From CAYHVK01 sp964360255 (GTDB taxonomy: Bacteria > Bdellovibrionota > Bdellovibrionia > Bdellovibrionales > UBA1609): a DNA stretch of 54,957 bases. The number at the start of each line of letters is the position of its first letter. Position 1 is the stretch's first letter. This document shows positions 25,872 to 34,266 of the stretch, piece after piece. Location of the stretch: positions 1 to 54,957 of the forward strand of contig CAYHVK010000021.1 in NCBI GenBank assembly GCA_964360255.1, in the 5' to 3' direction. Position numbers and translations under genes: made by a program. The notes below the pieces were generated by a model, which did no database searches, was not told the DNA's origin, and was given only the letters and a program-made list of their open reading frames with translations.

Positions 25872-26890
25872 GCGGGGCCTTCTTGAGTGAAAACCTTGAA
25901 GCGCGAAAACTCGCGAGCGATTTCGGCGCGAACACTCGCCTGATCTACACGAGTTAAAAAATGAACATTCGCGCCTGCATCCATAGTCACAATTGGACCA
26001 TCTTGATGTTGATCCCAATAGTTTTGAGCCCAATTGATCACCATATCAGTTTCATTGGTCCAATAACTAAAAGGCGGCTTCGATGTTGAAAAAAGAGAAT
26101 GCATATCGTGAAACTCATCCCAGCAGATCTGAAAAGCTTTACGCCAATCCGCCATCCTGAACGATTCACTCGCCGAATTTAATGTTTCAACTAAATCCCT
26201 TAAGCGAGCCTCAGCGCGCTGAACACGGCCTTCAAATAGAGGTGATGTAGCTACACGAAGATGAGCCTCAGAGCTCGAAACCATTTTCTTCGCATCTTCA
26301 ACAACAACCACTTGATGCATAAGCGGAAGAGTCAAATCATCCACTTGATAAGCGCGATCATTCTCCCAAACACAATAAGGACCAAAAAATGAACGAATGC
26401 TCGAACCCGACCCGCAACGACTCGCGCGCGAAATCTGGTCTATTGATAAATCTAAATTTTTATTCTGCGACATCGCTAATTTCGCCGCTGCAGCTGTTAA
26501 AGCCGCAAAGCTAGAGGCCGAGCTTGCTAATCCACAATCTGACGGAAAGTTGTTCGCCGAGCGTAATATATAAAAGCCTTGAATTTTCCAGAGATCTTTT
26601 AAGAATTTGAAGTGTTCAATAAAACGGCTGGTGCCTTTTTCACTGAGTTCGATTTTTTCCCAACCTACTTCATTGAGGGGCTGCCAAACATCTTTATACT
26701 CAGCATTGGCATCAATATCTACTCGCGTGAGCAAGTGATTCAAAGTCACAGATAAAGAAGAATTCGTCGCGCGATTTTTATAATCGCGAGTATGCGTATA
26801 GCTGTCTAAGACTCGCGAGCTGGCCTGAATTTTTCCCATATACTTAATCAGCGCAATATTTGAAGGAGCATAAGCCGTCCACTGACTCAT
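25868..26890 (-). CDS. mvaD: Diphosphomevalonate decarboxylase
   Basis: A 340-residue GHMP enzyme that decarboxylates mevalonate diphosphate to isopentenyl diphosphate with ATP. Diagnostic motifs are APSNIALIKYMGK near the start (usually KYWGK), NSSLSVTLNHL, FPSDCGLASSASSFAALTAAAAKLA, SRASRCGSGSSIRSFFGPYC and TMDAGANVHFLTR. The conserved Asp of the last motif is present. The start overlaps the upstream kinase stop by 4 nt, and its own stop overlaps the mevalonate kinase GTG. The Trp-to-Met change in the first motif is the only oddity. Confidence 0.93.
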   Translation of the reverse strand: MSQWTAYAPSNIALIKYMGKIQASSRVLDSYTHTRDYKNRATNSSLSVTLNHLLTRVDIDANAEYKDVWQPLNEVGWEKIELSEKGTSRFIEHFKFLKDLWKIQGFYILRSANNFPSDCGLASSASSFAALTAAAAKLAMSQNKNLDLSIDQISRASRCGSGSSIRSFFGPYCVWENDRAYQVDDLTLPLMHQVVVVEDAKKMVSSSEAHLRVATSPLFEGRVQRAEARLRDLVETLNSASESFRMADWRKAFQICWDEFHDMHSLFSTSKPPFSYWTNETDMVINWAQNYWDQHQDGPIVTMDAGANVHFLTRVDQASVRAEIAREFSRFKVFTQEGPA

Positions 26891-27870
26891 AGCTCGACCT
26901 GATCTTTCGGTGCCGCAGTTTTTCTTTTTGCGGCAGCCTTAGCCTCAACACAAGTTTTAAGTCCATGTGAAATATCGGCCGAAGTGGCGACGATTGGTAA
27001 ATTCAAAAGATTCAGACGATCGCGCACCGTTGCTTCTTTGTCGTTTTTGTACATAACAAAGAGAACATCAGCTCCCATAGCACCGCAGCCTTTAACAGCT
27101 GTCACCGCTTCAGTGGCTTGAAGGGCTTCGACAAGTTCGAGTGATTCTGGGGCCACTAAATCTAAAGCTTGAAGTGCTTTTTGATAACTATTGATCGAAT
27201 CGATAAAAGACTTTACGTCTTCAGATTCAAAGCTTTGCACGCCAGCTTTAAAAATTTCGGCAAGTTTAGATGTATCAAGAGTTTTAACGCTCTTAAGGTG
27301 TGTGTGTGTCGCAAGCTTTCTACCTGTGCGAACTAAAGCAAAGCTGTAGTGAGCAAAAGGCCAATCCAAAACTTCAGTAGAAATCGGGCCCATATTTACG
27401 GCCGCTACTTTACCTGCAAACTGAGCTAATACATCAGCACCACTACCGGCGTCAGAATACTCTTGGTAGGTGCTCCACATTTTTTCTAAGAAGCCCGGAG
27501 CAGTTGCGAATCGAGGCCATACGCCCTCAGAAGAATCATTTTCAGTGAACTCTCCGCTAGAGATCATTTCACCGAGGCAGTAAAGCAGCATAAATTGCGC
27601 GCTCGAAGCGCCGAAGCCACCTAAACCATCATGTGGATCTTCAAATGAGATTTTCCACTTAGCAAAAATAGAATTGTGAGAAAAATAACGACCGGCCGGA
27701 CTCGATGGATGAACACCGTAAATAAGATCTTCATTTTTAGCTGCGGTCGATTTAACAGCATTTAATGTAAAACGAGGCTTGGTTGAAAGAACTAAAGCAC
27801 CACCACCTTGAAGAACAAAATATTCTCCGAGCAGAAAGGTTTTACTGGGCGCCGATAATCGAACCTTCAT
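26887..27870 (-). CDS. Phosphomevalonate kinase
   Basis: A 327-residue GHMP kinase. The opening SAPSKTFLLGEYFVLQGGGALVL matches the GEY(A/F)VL start of phosphomevalonate kinases rather than the GEHAV of mevalonate kinase. A second motif, DGLGGFGASSAQFMLLYCLG, forms the ATP loop. The segment YSDAGSGADVLAQFAGKVAAVN has the conserved GSG(A/Y)D. The end AVKGCGAMGADVLFVMYK is the third motif. It would convert mevalonate-5-phosphate to the diphosphate, the step between the two flanking GHMP enzymes. It overlaps both neighbours by 4 nt. The third motif (GCGAMGAD) departs from the usual GAGGGD, so the kinase assignment rests partly on operon logic. Confidence 0.82.
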   Translation of the reverse strand: MKVRLSAPSKTFLLGEYFVLQGGGALVLSTKPRFTLNAVKSTAAKNEDLIYGVHPSSPAGRYFSHNSIFAKWKISFEDPHDGLGGFGASSAQFMLLYCLGEMISSGEFTENDSSEGVWPRFATAPGFLEKMWSTYQEYSDAGSGADVLAQFAGKVAAVNMGPISTEVLDWPFAHYSFALVRTGRKLATHTHLKSVKTLDTSKLAEIFKAGVQSFESEDVKSFIDSINSYQKALQALDLVAPESLELVEALQATEAVTAVKGCGAMGADVLFVMYKNDKEATVRDRLNLLNLPIVATSADISHGLKTCVEAKAAAKRKTAAPKDQVEL

Positions 27871-29270
27871 GGGTTTACTTCTGGCGCATCTTTCAGTGGA
27901 ACACCACTACCAGCGCCTATTTTTGAAAGTCCACGATTTCTAAATTCTTTCAGAACATCAACGGCATTTGAAAGCGTAATTCTTTTTGTCATCGCTAGAA
28001 TTTCTTCTAAACGCTTTTGCACGTATGGAATCTCTTGGCCTTCAGCGCCCGCACCCAAAGTGAGATTCTTAATATGAAGCTTCATATGGCCTTCAATAAT
28101 ACCGATGGTGGTTAAGGCTTTTAAAGCGCCCAAGTTCTGAACTAAGCCGACTGCCGCACAAACGCGAGATAATTCATCAGCCGATTCTACACCGAGAAGT
28201 CGAAGTGCAATACGCGCCATCGGGTGAAGACGAGTCACGCCACCAACCGTTCCGAGAATAACAGGAGCTTCAAAAACCCCATGCAAGTGGCCATCGACAA
28301 CCGTCCAGCGTGTCACCGAGCGATATTGACCATCACGAGCGGCATAAGCGTGAATGCCCGCTTCGACCGCGCGCCAATCATTGCCGGTAGCAATCAAAAT
28401 CGGGTCAATACCATTTAATACGCCTTTGTTATTTGTCGCCGCACGATAAGGGTCAAGCTGAGCAAATAAAGAGGCTTCGGCAATACGTTTAAATAAATCA
28501 AGATCAGCTTCACGACCATGAGAAGGAATAATCACTTCGGCCCGCGTGAGTTTTGTATCCACAAGATTTGAAAGAATACACATGGTCACAGTTTCGCCAG
28601 TTTCAGATTGAATTGGCGTTTTTAAATATTCACAAACTTGATTGATGATGTTGGCACCCATAGCTTCACACGGATCCATCATCACATGAATAACGGCCAT
28701 TGACGGACCAAAATTATCAGCCGTGCCTTCTTCGCGCACTTCCTCGCGACTGATACGACGAAGGGTTACATCTCGAACTCCGCCTCCACGCACAACCATT
28801 CCTTGAGCTACATCGCGATTGGCAATTTCAATAAAGCGTTCACGGTTGTCAGCAATGTATTTCTCAAGAGCATCAAAATTTTTAACTTTAGCGATTTGAA
28901 TCTGACCGATAATGTTTTTGCCCACAACTTCAGAGCGGATTTTACCAGTCTCACGAATCCACTTTGCTGTTTTGCTCGCCGCCGCGATAATTGAAGTCTC
29001 TTCAACAGCCATCGGAATGGCGTAAGGCTTACCATCAATCACAAAGTTAGCGGCAATACCCATGGGCATCTGAAAATATCCAACTACATTTTCAATAAAA
29101 TTTTCAGCGAGTGCCGTGCTGAGCGGCGCACCGGCCATAAAATACTGAACGTCCTCACGGGTGAGAGCACCCATCTTTTCAAGACGTTGAAGTCGCTCTT
29201 CGCGGGTCAGCTTCGAAAAACCTTCGAAGAGTTCTTTGAACTGTTCTTCTAGTTTTGACGCCACTTCCAC
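27867..29270 (-). CDS. mvaA: Hydroxymethylglutaryl-CoA reductase, class II type
   Basis: A 467-residue reductase making mevalonate from HMG-CoA. Class II landmarks are FQMPMGIAANFVIDG, EETSIIAAASKTAKW (catalytic Glu about 91), DPCEAMGANIINQVCEYL (about 199-214), NNKGVLNGIDPILIATGNDWRAVEAG (catalytic Lys282), LGTVGGVTRLHPMARIALRLLG and EGHMKLH (C-terminal catalytic His). It is somewhat longer than the well-studied class II enzymes of about 430 residues. The start is GTG at 29270, overlapping the fni end by 22 nt; a second GTG at 29264 has an equally plausible AAGG upstream. HMG-CoA synthase and thiolase are not in this window. Confidence 0.95.
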   Translation of the reverse strand: MEVASKLEEQFKELFEGFSKLTREERLQRLEKMGALTREDVQYFMAGAPLSTALAENFIENVVGYFQMPMGIAANFVIDGKPYAIPMAVEETSIIAAASKTAKWIRETGKIRSEVVGKNIIGQIQIAKVKNFDALEKYIADNRERFIEIANRDVAQGMVVRGGGVRDVTLRRISREEVREEGTADNFGPSMAVIHVMMDPCEAMGANIINQVCEYLKTPIQSETGETVTMCILSNLVDTKLTRAEVIIPSHGREADLDLFKRIAEASLFAQLDPYRAATNNKGVLNGIDPILIATGNDWRAVEAGIHAYAARDGQYRSVTRWTVVDGHLHGVFEAPVILGTVGGVTRLHPMARIALRLLGVESADELSRVCAAVGLVQNLGALKALTTIGIIEGHMKLHIKNLTLGAGAEGQEIPYVQKRLEEILAMTKRITLSNAVDVLKEFRNRGLSKIGAGSGVPLKDAPEVNP

Positions 29271-30292
29271 ACCTTCTTCGCTCTCAAGAAATCGGTATTT
29301 TTAGAACCGGTACAGAAGAGGGCGATTTTAAGTTCTTTTTCGATCAGTTCCATTTTTGCATCAAGTTGTTCAGGCCCTAAGATGGCAGCTTGTAAAAGAG
29401 GCTTAGCAAAGCCTACGCATTTTGCGCCCATGGCAATAAGACGAGCGGCATCTAAACCCGTGCGCACGCCACCAGAGGCCCAAATATCGTAAGGCGGCTG
29501 CACATTCACAGCGTTCAACATCGACTGAGCTGTTGAAACTCCCCACGATGCAAAGGTCTGTGAAGCTTGTGCCAGCACACCGTCTTGTGACGAGCGTTGC
29601 CCTTCAATGCGACCCCAGTGAGTTCCACCATAGCCGCTGATATCAACGGCGCGAATACCCACATCTTTCAAACGACGAAGCGTAGGTTCTGAAAATCCAC
29701 AGCCCGTTTCTTTAATAATAATTGGAATCGTTAATTCACGAGCGACACGCTCGATGGCCTTCAATCCGCCTTTGAATTTTGGCGTACCTTCGGGCTGCAA
29801 ACACTCTTGAAGAGGATTGAGATGAATAATCATGGCAGTGGCTTCAAGACCCTCAACCAATTCTTTAACTTTATCTGTGGTTGTCTCGATCAACTGAGAA
29901 AGGCCAAGATTGCCCAAAAGCAAAGCATTCGGAGCTCTTTGACGAACTGTTTTCCATTCGTTTAAAGCTTCACGATCAAAAAGTTCGCGACGTTGAGAGC
30001 CGACACCCATCAACCATCCACGCGCGCTGGCTGCCTCTGCTAATCTTTGATTGATATCAAGGGAGCCAAGATGGCCTGCTGTCATCGAACTGATGAGTAG
30101 CGGCTTTTCGAATTCTTGTTTTAATATTTGGGATTTTAAACTGACTTCATCAAAATCGAGTTCAGGCAATGCTTCGTGCACAAGCTCGATTTGCTCGAGG
30201 CCCGAACCACCGATCGCTTCGTTCACGTTGTCGAGAGCCAAAGCGATGTGGTCTTTTTTGCGTTTTTCGAATGATTCAGTTGTTTCAGCCAT
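29249..30292 (-). CDS. fni: Isopentenyl-diphosphate delta-isomerase, type 2 (FMN-dependent)
   Basis: A TIM-barrel flavoenzyme of about 347 residues that interconverts IPP and DMAPP. Motifs are FEKRKKDHIALAL at the N-terminus, LLISSMTAGHLGSLDINQRLAEAA, MGVGSQRREL, ALLLGNLGLSQL, IIHLNPLQECLQPEGTPKFKGG, PIIIKETGCGFS, RAVDISGYGGTHW and WASGGVRTGLDAARLIAMGAKCVGFAKPLL. I prefer the ATG at 30292 (MAETTESF); the frame is open 30 nt further upstream, inside a hairpin. It follows rplT by 37 nt and heads the mevalonate genes, so expression may depend on the ribosomal-protein promoter. Confidence 0.96.
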   Translation of the reverse strand: MAETTESFEKRKKDHIALALDNVNEAIGGSGLEQIELVHEALPELDFDEVSLKSQILKQEFEKPLLISSMTAGHLGSLDINQRLAEAASARGWLMGVGSQRRELFDREALNEWKTVRQRAPNALLLGNLGLSQLIETTTDKVKELVEGLEATAMIIHLNPLQECLQPEGTPKFKGGLKAIERVARELTIPIIIKETGCGFSEPTLRRLKDVGIRAVDISGYGGTHWGRIEGQRSSQDGVLAQASQTFASWGVSTAQSMLNAVNVQPPYDIWASGGVRTGLDAARLIAMGAKCVGFAKPLLQAAILGPEQLDAKMELIEKELKIALFCTGSKNTDFLRAKKVWKWRQN

Positions 30293-30303
30293 AAGTTCTC
30301 GCA

Positions 30304-30319
30304 GGGAGCTTACGCTCCC
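30304..30319 (-). repeat. Small stem-loop between rplT and fni
   Basis: GGGAGC and GCTCCC form a 6-bp stem with a 4-nt loop directly after the rplT stop and just before the fni start. No U-run follows. It could be a processing or stabilising hairpin that separates ribosomal-protein from mevalonate-gene mRNA levels, or a weak terminator. Confidence 0.4.
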
Positions 30320-30329
30320 CACAAACCTT

Positions 30330-30692
30330 TTACGCTTGGGCTGCTGTTAGTGAATTCACTTTCTTAACGAGAGCTGTAAAACCAGCTGCATCGTGAACGG
30401 CCATTTCAGCAAGCACCTTACGGTTAAGCTCAAGATTGACTTTAATTAAAGCACCAATCAAACGGCTGTATGTTGTGCCATTCAAACGAGCGGCCGCATT
30501 AATACGTTGAGTCCATAAAGCGCGAAGATCTCTCTTACGAACTTTACGATCGCGGTATTGATAAGCCATAGCTCTATCAACTTTTTCTGTTGCATGAGTA
30601 AATGATCTTGAGTTTGCAGAATAGAATCCAGAAGCTCGTTTTAGTACCTTATTACGGCGGCGTCGCGCCTTCACACCACGTTTTACACGCAT
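30330..30692 (-). CDS. rplT: 50S ribosomal protein L20
   Basis: A 120-residue protein of normal length. It starts MRVKRGVKARRRRNKVLKRA, followed by the typical GFYSANSRSFTHATEKVDRAMAYQYRDRKVRKRDLRALWTQRINAAARLNGTTYSRL. It binds 23S rRNA early in 50S assembly and represses its own operon in E. coli and Bacillus. It follows rpmI by 64 nt. In many bacteria infC precedes rpmI; here infC is about 7 kb away. Confidence 0.99.
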   Translation of the reverse strand: MRVKRGVKARRRRNKVLKRASGFYSANSRSFTHATEKVDRAMAYQYRDRKVRKRDLRALWTQRINAAARLNGTTYSRLIGALIKVNLELNRKVLAEMAVHDAAGFTALVKKVNSLTAAQA

Positions 30693-30756
30693 GTTATTTC
30701 TCCTTAAAAAATTAGTTTAAAAAATTGTTAATTGCTTTGACCACTCCACGAACGAA

Positions 30757-30951
30757 TCAATCGTGCGGGAGAAGACGTTCTACTTGATATTCAGACGCCG
30801 TCGAAACGTAAGTCATTTTACCAAGTTGTCTTTTACGGCCTGAGCCTTTGTTTTCAAGAAGGTGGCGTAGGTTCGCTTTTTTGCGTTTTACTTTTCCGCC
30901 GCCAGTCATGCGTAGACGTTTTTTCGCCCCGCTGTGGGTCTTTTGTTTCAT
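30757..30951 (-). CDS. rpmI: 50S ribosomal protein L35
   Basis: A 64-residue protein, MKQKTHSGAKKRLRMTGGGKVKRKKANLRHLLENKGSGRKRQLG and onward, a textbook L35. The open frame continues upstream to 31089, but the ATG at 30951 follows GAGAGAGGAA and gives the family length, so the longer version is rejected. It is first in the rpmI-rplT-fni-mva unit. The leader region upstream (about 400 nt) has no other gene. Confidence 0.98.
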   Translation of the reverse strand: MKQKTHSGAKKRLRMTGGGKVKRKKANLRHLLENKGSGRKRQLGKMTYVSTASEYQVERLLPHD

Positions 30952-31360
30952 ATGTTCCTCTCTCGAGAAGGCGACGGTCAAAATGACTGTACTTTTAAGG
31001 CCGGTCTCAATGGTTATTTTGGAGCTTTGGTATATCGCAATAAAGGGGGGTCCGCCAAGGATTTTAATAGGTTGGAGTGTAGGTTTCATGGATTTTCACC
31101 TCGTGCTCTGCCCATGCAACCGGATTCAGCAAAAAGGCCTCTGCTACGCGATAAATACGATTTGAGATTAAAATTAAGAACACTACGGCCCTATTTTGCT
31201 GAATCCGGTCACAGTGAGGATTTCTTGGACACCTGTAAAGCTTTGATAAAGGAAGTAACTGAAAAACTTACGTTATTTTCGCTACTTAAATAACTCAGGG
31301 CGCGCCGGCACATTGGCATATTTTTAGCTCTTAGATGCTCTACTATCCCATGGAGCACGT
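30952..31360. repeat. Gene-free leader/divergent region with a 16-bp inverted repeat
   Basis: The 409 nt between rpmI (-) and the 31361 gene (+) hold no convincing gene. Within it, 31119-31134 and 31194-31209 are perfect 16-nt inverted repeats (left arm ACCGGATTCAGCAAAA) separated by 59 nt. The repeat would be in the 5' leader of rpmI if transcription starts upstream of it, and could take part in L20 autoregulation or be a mobile hairpin element. The promoters were not firmly identified. Confidence 0.5.
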
Positions 31361-32074
31361 ATGAAGAAATTTATGATGGTCTTTGTGTTTATGATTCCGG
31401 CCTTGGCTATGACTTCAAACGCTCAAGCTGTTGATTGTGAAGGCCTTGTGAGCCCACATAACCCTCTCCAACTCGAATTTAAACAAATGTTGAATGAAGA
31501 TAAGGCTCTCATTGCTATCGACGCCATTTATCGCTTTTTAGAACTCAGGAAGAATCACCCAAACTATGGTCTCAATAGCGGCTTCAGCGAAAAAGGTAAG
31601 ACCCCGGTTTTGCGCTCTTCCCGCCAAGTTTCTTATGCTTATGCGTATGATCCAGAGGTAAAAAACAAAAGAGAAGCTTTAAAAGAGAGACTGCTTTTCT
31701 TAAACATAAGTATCAATAACGAGAGTGGTGATGATGAGGGCGGTAAACAATATGGTGGATTTTTTATTTTTGATAAAACAAAAATTCTAGATTTACGCAT
31801 CACTCGCTCATTCGACAGCTCTCTGACAACACTACTTGTAGTGGCTGAAGATGTTGATGCCCTTACGGGACTGAAAACTATGATGACACTTCGCCTTTCG
31901 AACAATGCTGATGGCCGAGTGACATTGGCCATAGACAATGAACGCGCAATTCCTCTCGTAAGAAACTTCAATTGGATGCAATCTCGCAGTGCCTACATTC
32001 GCCTCGAGACTCTTCGCCACTGGCCTTACTGGAATGAGCTCGAGTACGCTGGCCTCGTAGAATACGGGCAATAA
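31361..32074 (+). CDS. Secreted protein of unknown function
   Basis: A 237-residue protein with a clear signal peptide (MKKFMMVFVFMIPALAMTSNAQA, cleavage near residue 23). ATG is preceded by GGAGC. The mature protein has no recognised motif; it looks alpha/beta with several strand-like stretches (GGFFIFDKTKILDLRITRSF, LTTLLVVAEDVDAL, MMTLRLSNNADGRVTLAID). Only one Cys lies in the mature part. A good terminator follows it. It is not in an operon. Function is unknown. Confidence 0.7.
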   Translation: MKKFMMVFVFMIPALAMTSNAQAVDCEGLVSPHNPLQLEFKQMLNEDKALIAIDAIYRFLELRKNHPNYGLNSGFSEKGKTPVLRSSRQVSYAYAYDPEVKNKREALKERLLFLNISINNESGDDEGGKQYGGFFIFDKTKILDLRITRSFDSSLTTLLVVAEDVDALTGLKTMMTLRLSNNADGRVTLAIDNERAIPLVRNFNWMQSRSAYIRLETLRHWPYWNELEYAGLVEYGQ

Positions 32075-32096
32075 TCAAGCTCCCCTAACATTCAAA

Positions 32097-32128
32097 GACG
32101 ATTTTCTATAGGGAAAATCGTCATTTTC
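32097..32128 (+). terminator. Rho-independent terminator after the 31361 gene
   Basis: GACGATTTTC (32097-32106) and GAAAATCGTC (32113-32122) form a 10-bp perfect stem with a 6-nt loop, followed by ATTTTC. It lies 23 nt after the stop. Confidence 0.6.
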
Positions 32129-32255
32129 CCCTCTTTGCAGCACAGAGTGCCAAAACCTTATTAATTCTTTTAGACAAATCGTCTATTCTACGTATGATCA
32201 TATTGCACATGCATTACGCATAAAACTGCTTATAACGTTTCCTTGGAGGAATCAC

Positions 32256-32576
32256 ATGGCTAAAGCTAAGAAAAAAGCGACAAAGAAAACTACTGCTAAA
32301 AAAGCAGTTAAAAAAACTAGCAAACGTAAGCCAAATGCTGCGTTTATGAAAAAACTCAACGTGAGCTCAGCTCTCGGCGCTGTTATCGGTGCTGGTGATC
32401 GCGCACGTACTGAAGTTGTTAGCGCGCTTTGGAAATATATTAAAAAACACGATCTTCAAGATCCAAAAAACAAACGCAACATCGTTGCTGACGAAAAACT
32501 AAAAGCAGTTTTCGGTGGTAAAAAAGTTGTTAACATGTTTGAAATGACAAAACTTGTTTCTAAACACTTGAAATAA
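32256..32576 (+). CDS. SWIB/MDM2-domain protein with lysine-rich histone-like tail
   Basis: A 106-residue basic protein. The first 27 or so residues are almost all Lys, Ala and Thr (MAKAKKKATKKTTAKKAVKK), like a histone H1 tail. The rest is a SWIB domain: FMKKLNVSSALGAVIGAGDRARTEVVSALWKYIKKHDLQDPKNKRNIVADEKLKAVFGGKKVVNMFEMTKLVSKHL. SWIB domains are common in eukaryotic chromatin remodelling complexes and occur in Chlamydia and in a few other bacteria, sometimes fused to topoisomerase I. A nucleoid-associated role is the natural guess. It has a strong ribosome site (GGAGG) and a strong terminator, so it may be highly expressed. Confidence 0.93.
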   Translation: MAKAKKKATKKTTAKKAVKKTSKRKPNAAFMKKLNVSSALGAVIGAGDRARTEVVSALWKYIKKHDLQDPKNKRNIVADEKLKAVFGGKKVVNMFEMTKLVSKHLK

Positions 32577-32599
32577 ATCGATCTGTTCATTCAGATAGT

Positions 32600-32631
32600 A
32601 AAAAGGCTGATCTTTAGATCAGCCTTTTTTT
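32600..32631. terminator. Strong bidirectional Rho-independent terminator after the SWIB gene
   Basis: AAAAAGGCTGATC pairs with GATCAGCCTTTTT around a TTTA loop, with a T-run after the stem and an A-run before it. It serves the SWIB gene (+) and probably the convergent small gene (-) ending at 32684. Confidence 0.88.
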
Positions 32632-32683
32632 ATGGCCTACGAGAAAAACTCAATAGCTAAAACCTCTCACCGAACGATGATGA

Positions 32684-33121
32684 TTATTCACATTCTACAG
32701 AGTAAGAATCTAATAAAAAGTTATCTTCACAAATGAGCTTCACAACTTTTAATCGGCCTTGAACTGCAATTTGCGCTTTAACTTTTATTTTTTTAGTTTG
32801 TGTTCCATTCACACAAGTTCTGCCTGCATCATCTTGCTCAGTGATTCTAGTCGTCTCACCTTCACTAGCAAAAAGAATCTTCACTTGACCATCTTTAGCG
32901 ATCTCTGAATTTTTCGTCAAAAGATGCGCCACTCCGTACTCATCTGAATTCTTGGCTGCTGAAGAGTCAAATTTAGACAATTCAAAATCTGGACGGTTTT
33001 TAGCTCCAATCCAAAGTTCAATTTTCTTGTCTTTGCTTTCGCAAGTGATGAGCTCAGTAACATTCGCGAAGCTTGTTGATGAAAGGCCGAGGATAATTAG
33101 TGCCGATAAAATTGATTTCAT
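32684..33121 (-). CDS. Small secreted protein of unknown function
   Basis: A 145-residue protein with a signal peptide (MKSILSALIILGLSSTSFA). The mature part has four Cys residues (ELITCESKDKKIELWIGA, then RTCVNGTQ, LICEDNF and VECE), probably in disulfides, and alternating strand-like stretches, suggesting a small beta domain. It starts 20 nt after the end of the upstream CapA gene on the same strand, so the two may be cotranscribed. No known family recognised. Confidence 0.65.
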   Translation of the reverse strand: MKSILSALIILGLSSTSFANVTELITCESKDKKIELWIGAKNRPDFELSKFDSSAAKNSDEYGVAHLLTKNSEIAKDGQVKILFASEGETTRITEQDDAGRTCVNGTQTKKIKVKAQIAVQGRLKVVKLICEDNFLLDSYSVECE

Positions 33122-33141
33122 AATATTCTCCTAGTTAAATT

Positions 33142-34266
33142 TTAATGACATTCAGGATTTGTTACTAATTTTGCATTTGAAGGTAAGAATCCGGCTTTAT
33201 CCTTCATTACATTTTCAACAAGAGTGGTAAAACTAGAGCCCGCACCCGACTGATCTAAAAACTTCAAGCCTGACTGAGCTGTTCCCATATACGTTGGTGA
33301 GTATCTCACACCGTTGATCCATGTTCCTTTATTGCTTTTTGAGAGACCGATAAACGCCATAAGGCCGATTTTCTTTTGACCTTGTTGGTTCGAGATAAAG
33401 TTACCCGTTGAGAAAACGATAACGCCTTCTCGACCGTCATTCGTTACGTGCTTACGAATGGGCTGAATCACGTGAGGATGCGTGGCAACAACTGCTGTTG
33501 CTCCAGCTTCAAGAAGTTCTTTACCGAGAGCCACGTCACGAGCGGCCGGAGCATTCGTGTATTCAATGCCCCAGTGCGGAGTCACGATAACCGCATCAGC
33601 ACGGCGACCTGCTTCTTTAATTTCAGCGATCAACTTTGATTTCTCAGAGTAGCACTCAAGAACTTGATCATTTGGATCATTGAAACCATTGAGTGAGAAC
33701 GTGCAAGCGATGAAGGCTAAGTCGAAGCCACCTGAATGCATATAAGTGATAAACGATTTGTTGCTGCCTCTTTTGCGAGTTCCTGAATATGGGATACCGT
33801 AGCTTTCAATGGCGTCTACAGTCTTGTCGATACCAACCGGGCCGCGATCCATTGAGTGATTGTTCGCTGTTGAAAGGATATCGAAACCCGAAGCTTTAAT
33901 ACCTGCAAGCAGCTTTTCATGCGTGTTGAATACAGGGTAACCAGAGTAGATGTTCTTATCAAAAACTGGGCGAACACCACCATTTGTGACCTGACGACCT
34001 CGTGTTACACCGGCAGCAACAGGAGTTTCAAGATTGGCGTACATCACATCCACTTCATCCATACGGCTTTGCACACCACTCCAGATCGATTCAAAACGCG
34101 TGTTATAACCCTGAACTTGAAGTGGGCCGTGCATAAGAAAATCTCCCACGGCACCGATCACGAGAGTTTTCTGTGCTGGTTCACAAGCCGCTTCAAAAGG
34201 GATAGCCTGTGCGAGTGAAGGCAGCGACATAGAAATAAGTACGAGACGTACAATGAGTTTGTTCAT
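33142..34266 (-). CDS. CapA-family metallophosphatase-like protein
   Basis: A 374-residue exported protein (signal peptide MNKLIVRLVLISMSLPSLAQA). The CapA/PgsA fold is recognised by LVIGAVGDFLMHGPLQVQGY, VMYANLETPV, DILSTANNHSMDRGPVGIDKTVDAIESYGIPYSGT, AVIVTPHWGIEYTNAP, TAVVATHPHVIQPI and GVIVFSTGNFISNQ, with the metal-binding Asp, Asn and His residues in place. In other bacteria such proteins take part in poly-gamma-glutamate capsule synthesis, but no capB/C genes are nearby, so the role here is open. Confidence 0.9.
   Translation of the reverse strand: MNKLIVRLVLISMSLPSLAQAIPFEAACEPAQKTLVIGAVGDFLMHGPLQVQGYNTRFESIWSGVQSRMDEVDVMYANLETPVAAGVTRGRQVTNGGVRPVFDKNIYSGYPVFNTHEKLLAGIKASGFDILSTANNHSMDRGPVGIDKTVDAIESYGIPYSGTRKRGSNKSFITYMHSGGFDLAFIACTFSLNGFNDPNDQVLECYSEKSKLIAEIKEAGRRADAVIVTPHWGIEYTNAPAARDVALGKELLEAGATAVVATHPHVIQPIRKHVTNDGREGVIVFSTGNFISNQQGQKKIGLMAFIGLSKSNKGTWINGVRYSPTYMGTAQSGLKFLDQSGAGSSFTTLVENVMKDKAGFLPSNAKLVTNPECH

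Noticed and set aside
25872..26033. 54-residue N-terminal extension of mevalonate kinase
   Set aside because: It overlaps conserved mvaD sequence in another frame and has no kinase-like content; the GTG at 25871 overlapping the mvaD stop is a better start.
30757..31089. 110-residue version of ribosomal protein L35 with a long N-terminal extension
   Set aside because: The ATG at 30951 has a strong purine-rich ribosome site and gives the family length of 64 residues; the upstream part is leader.
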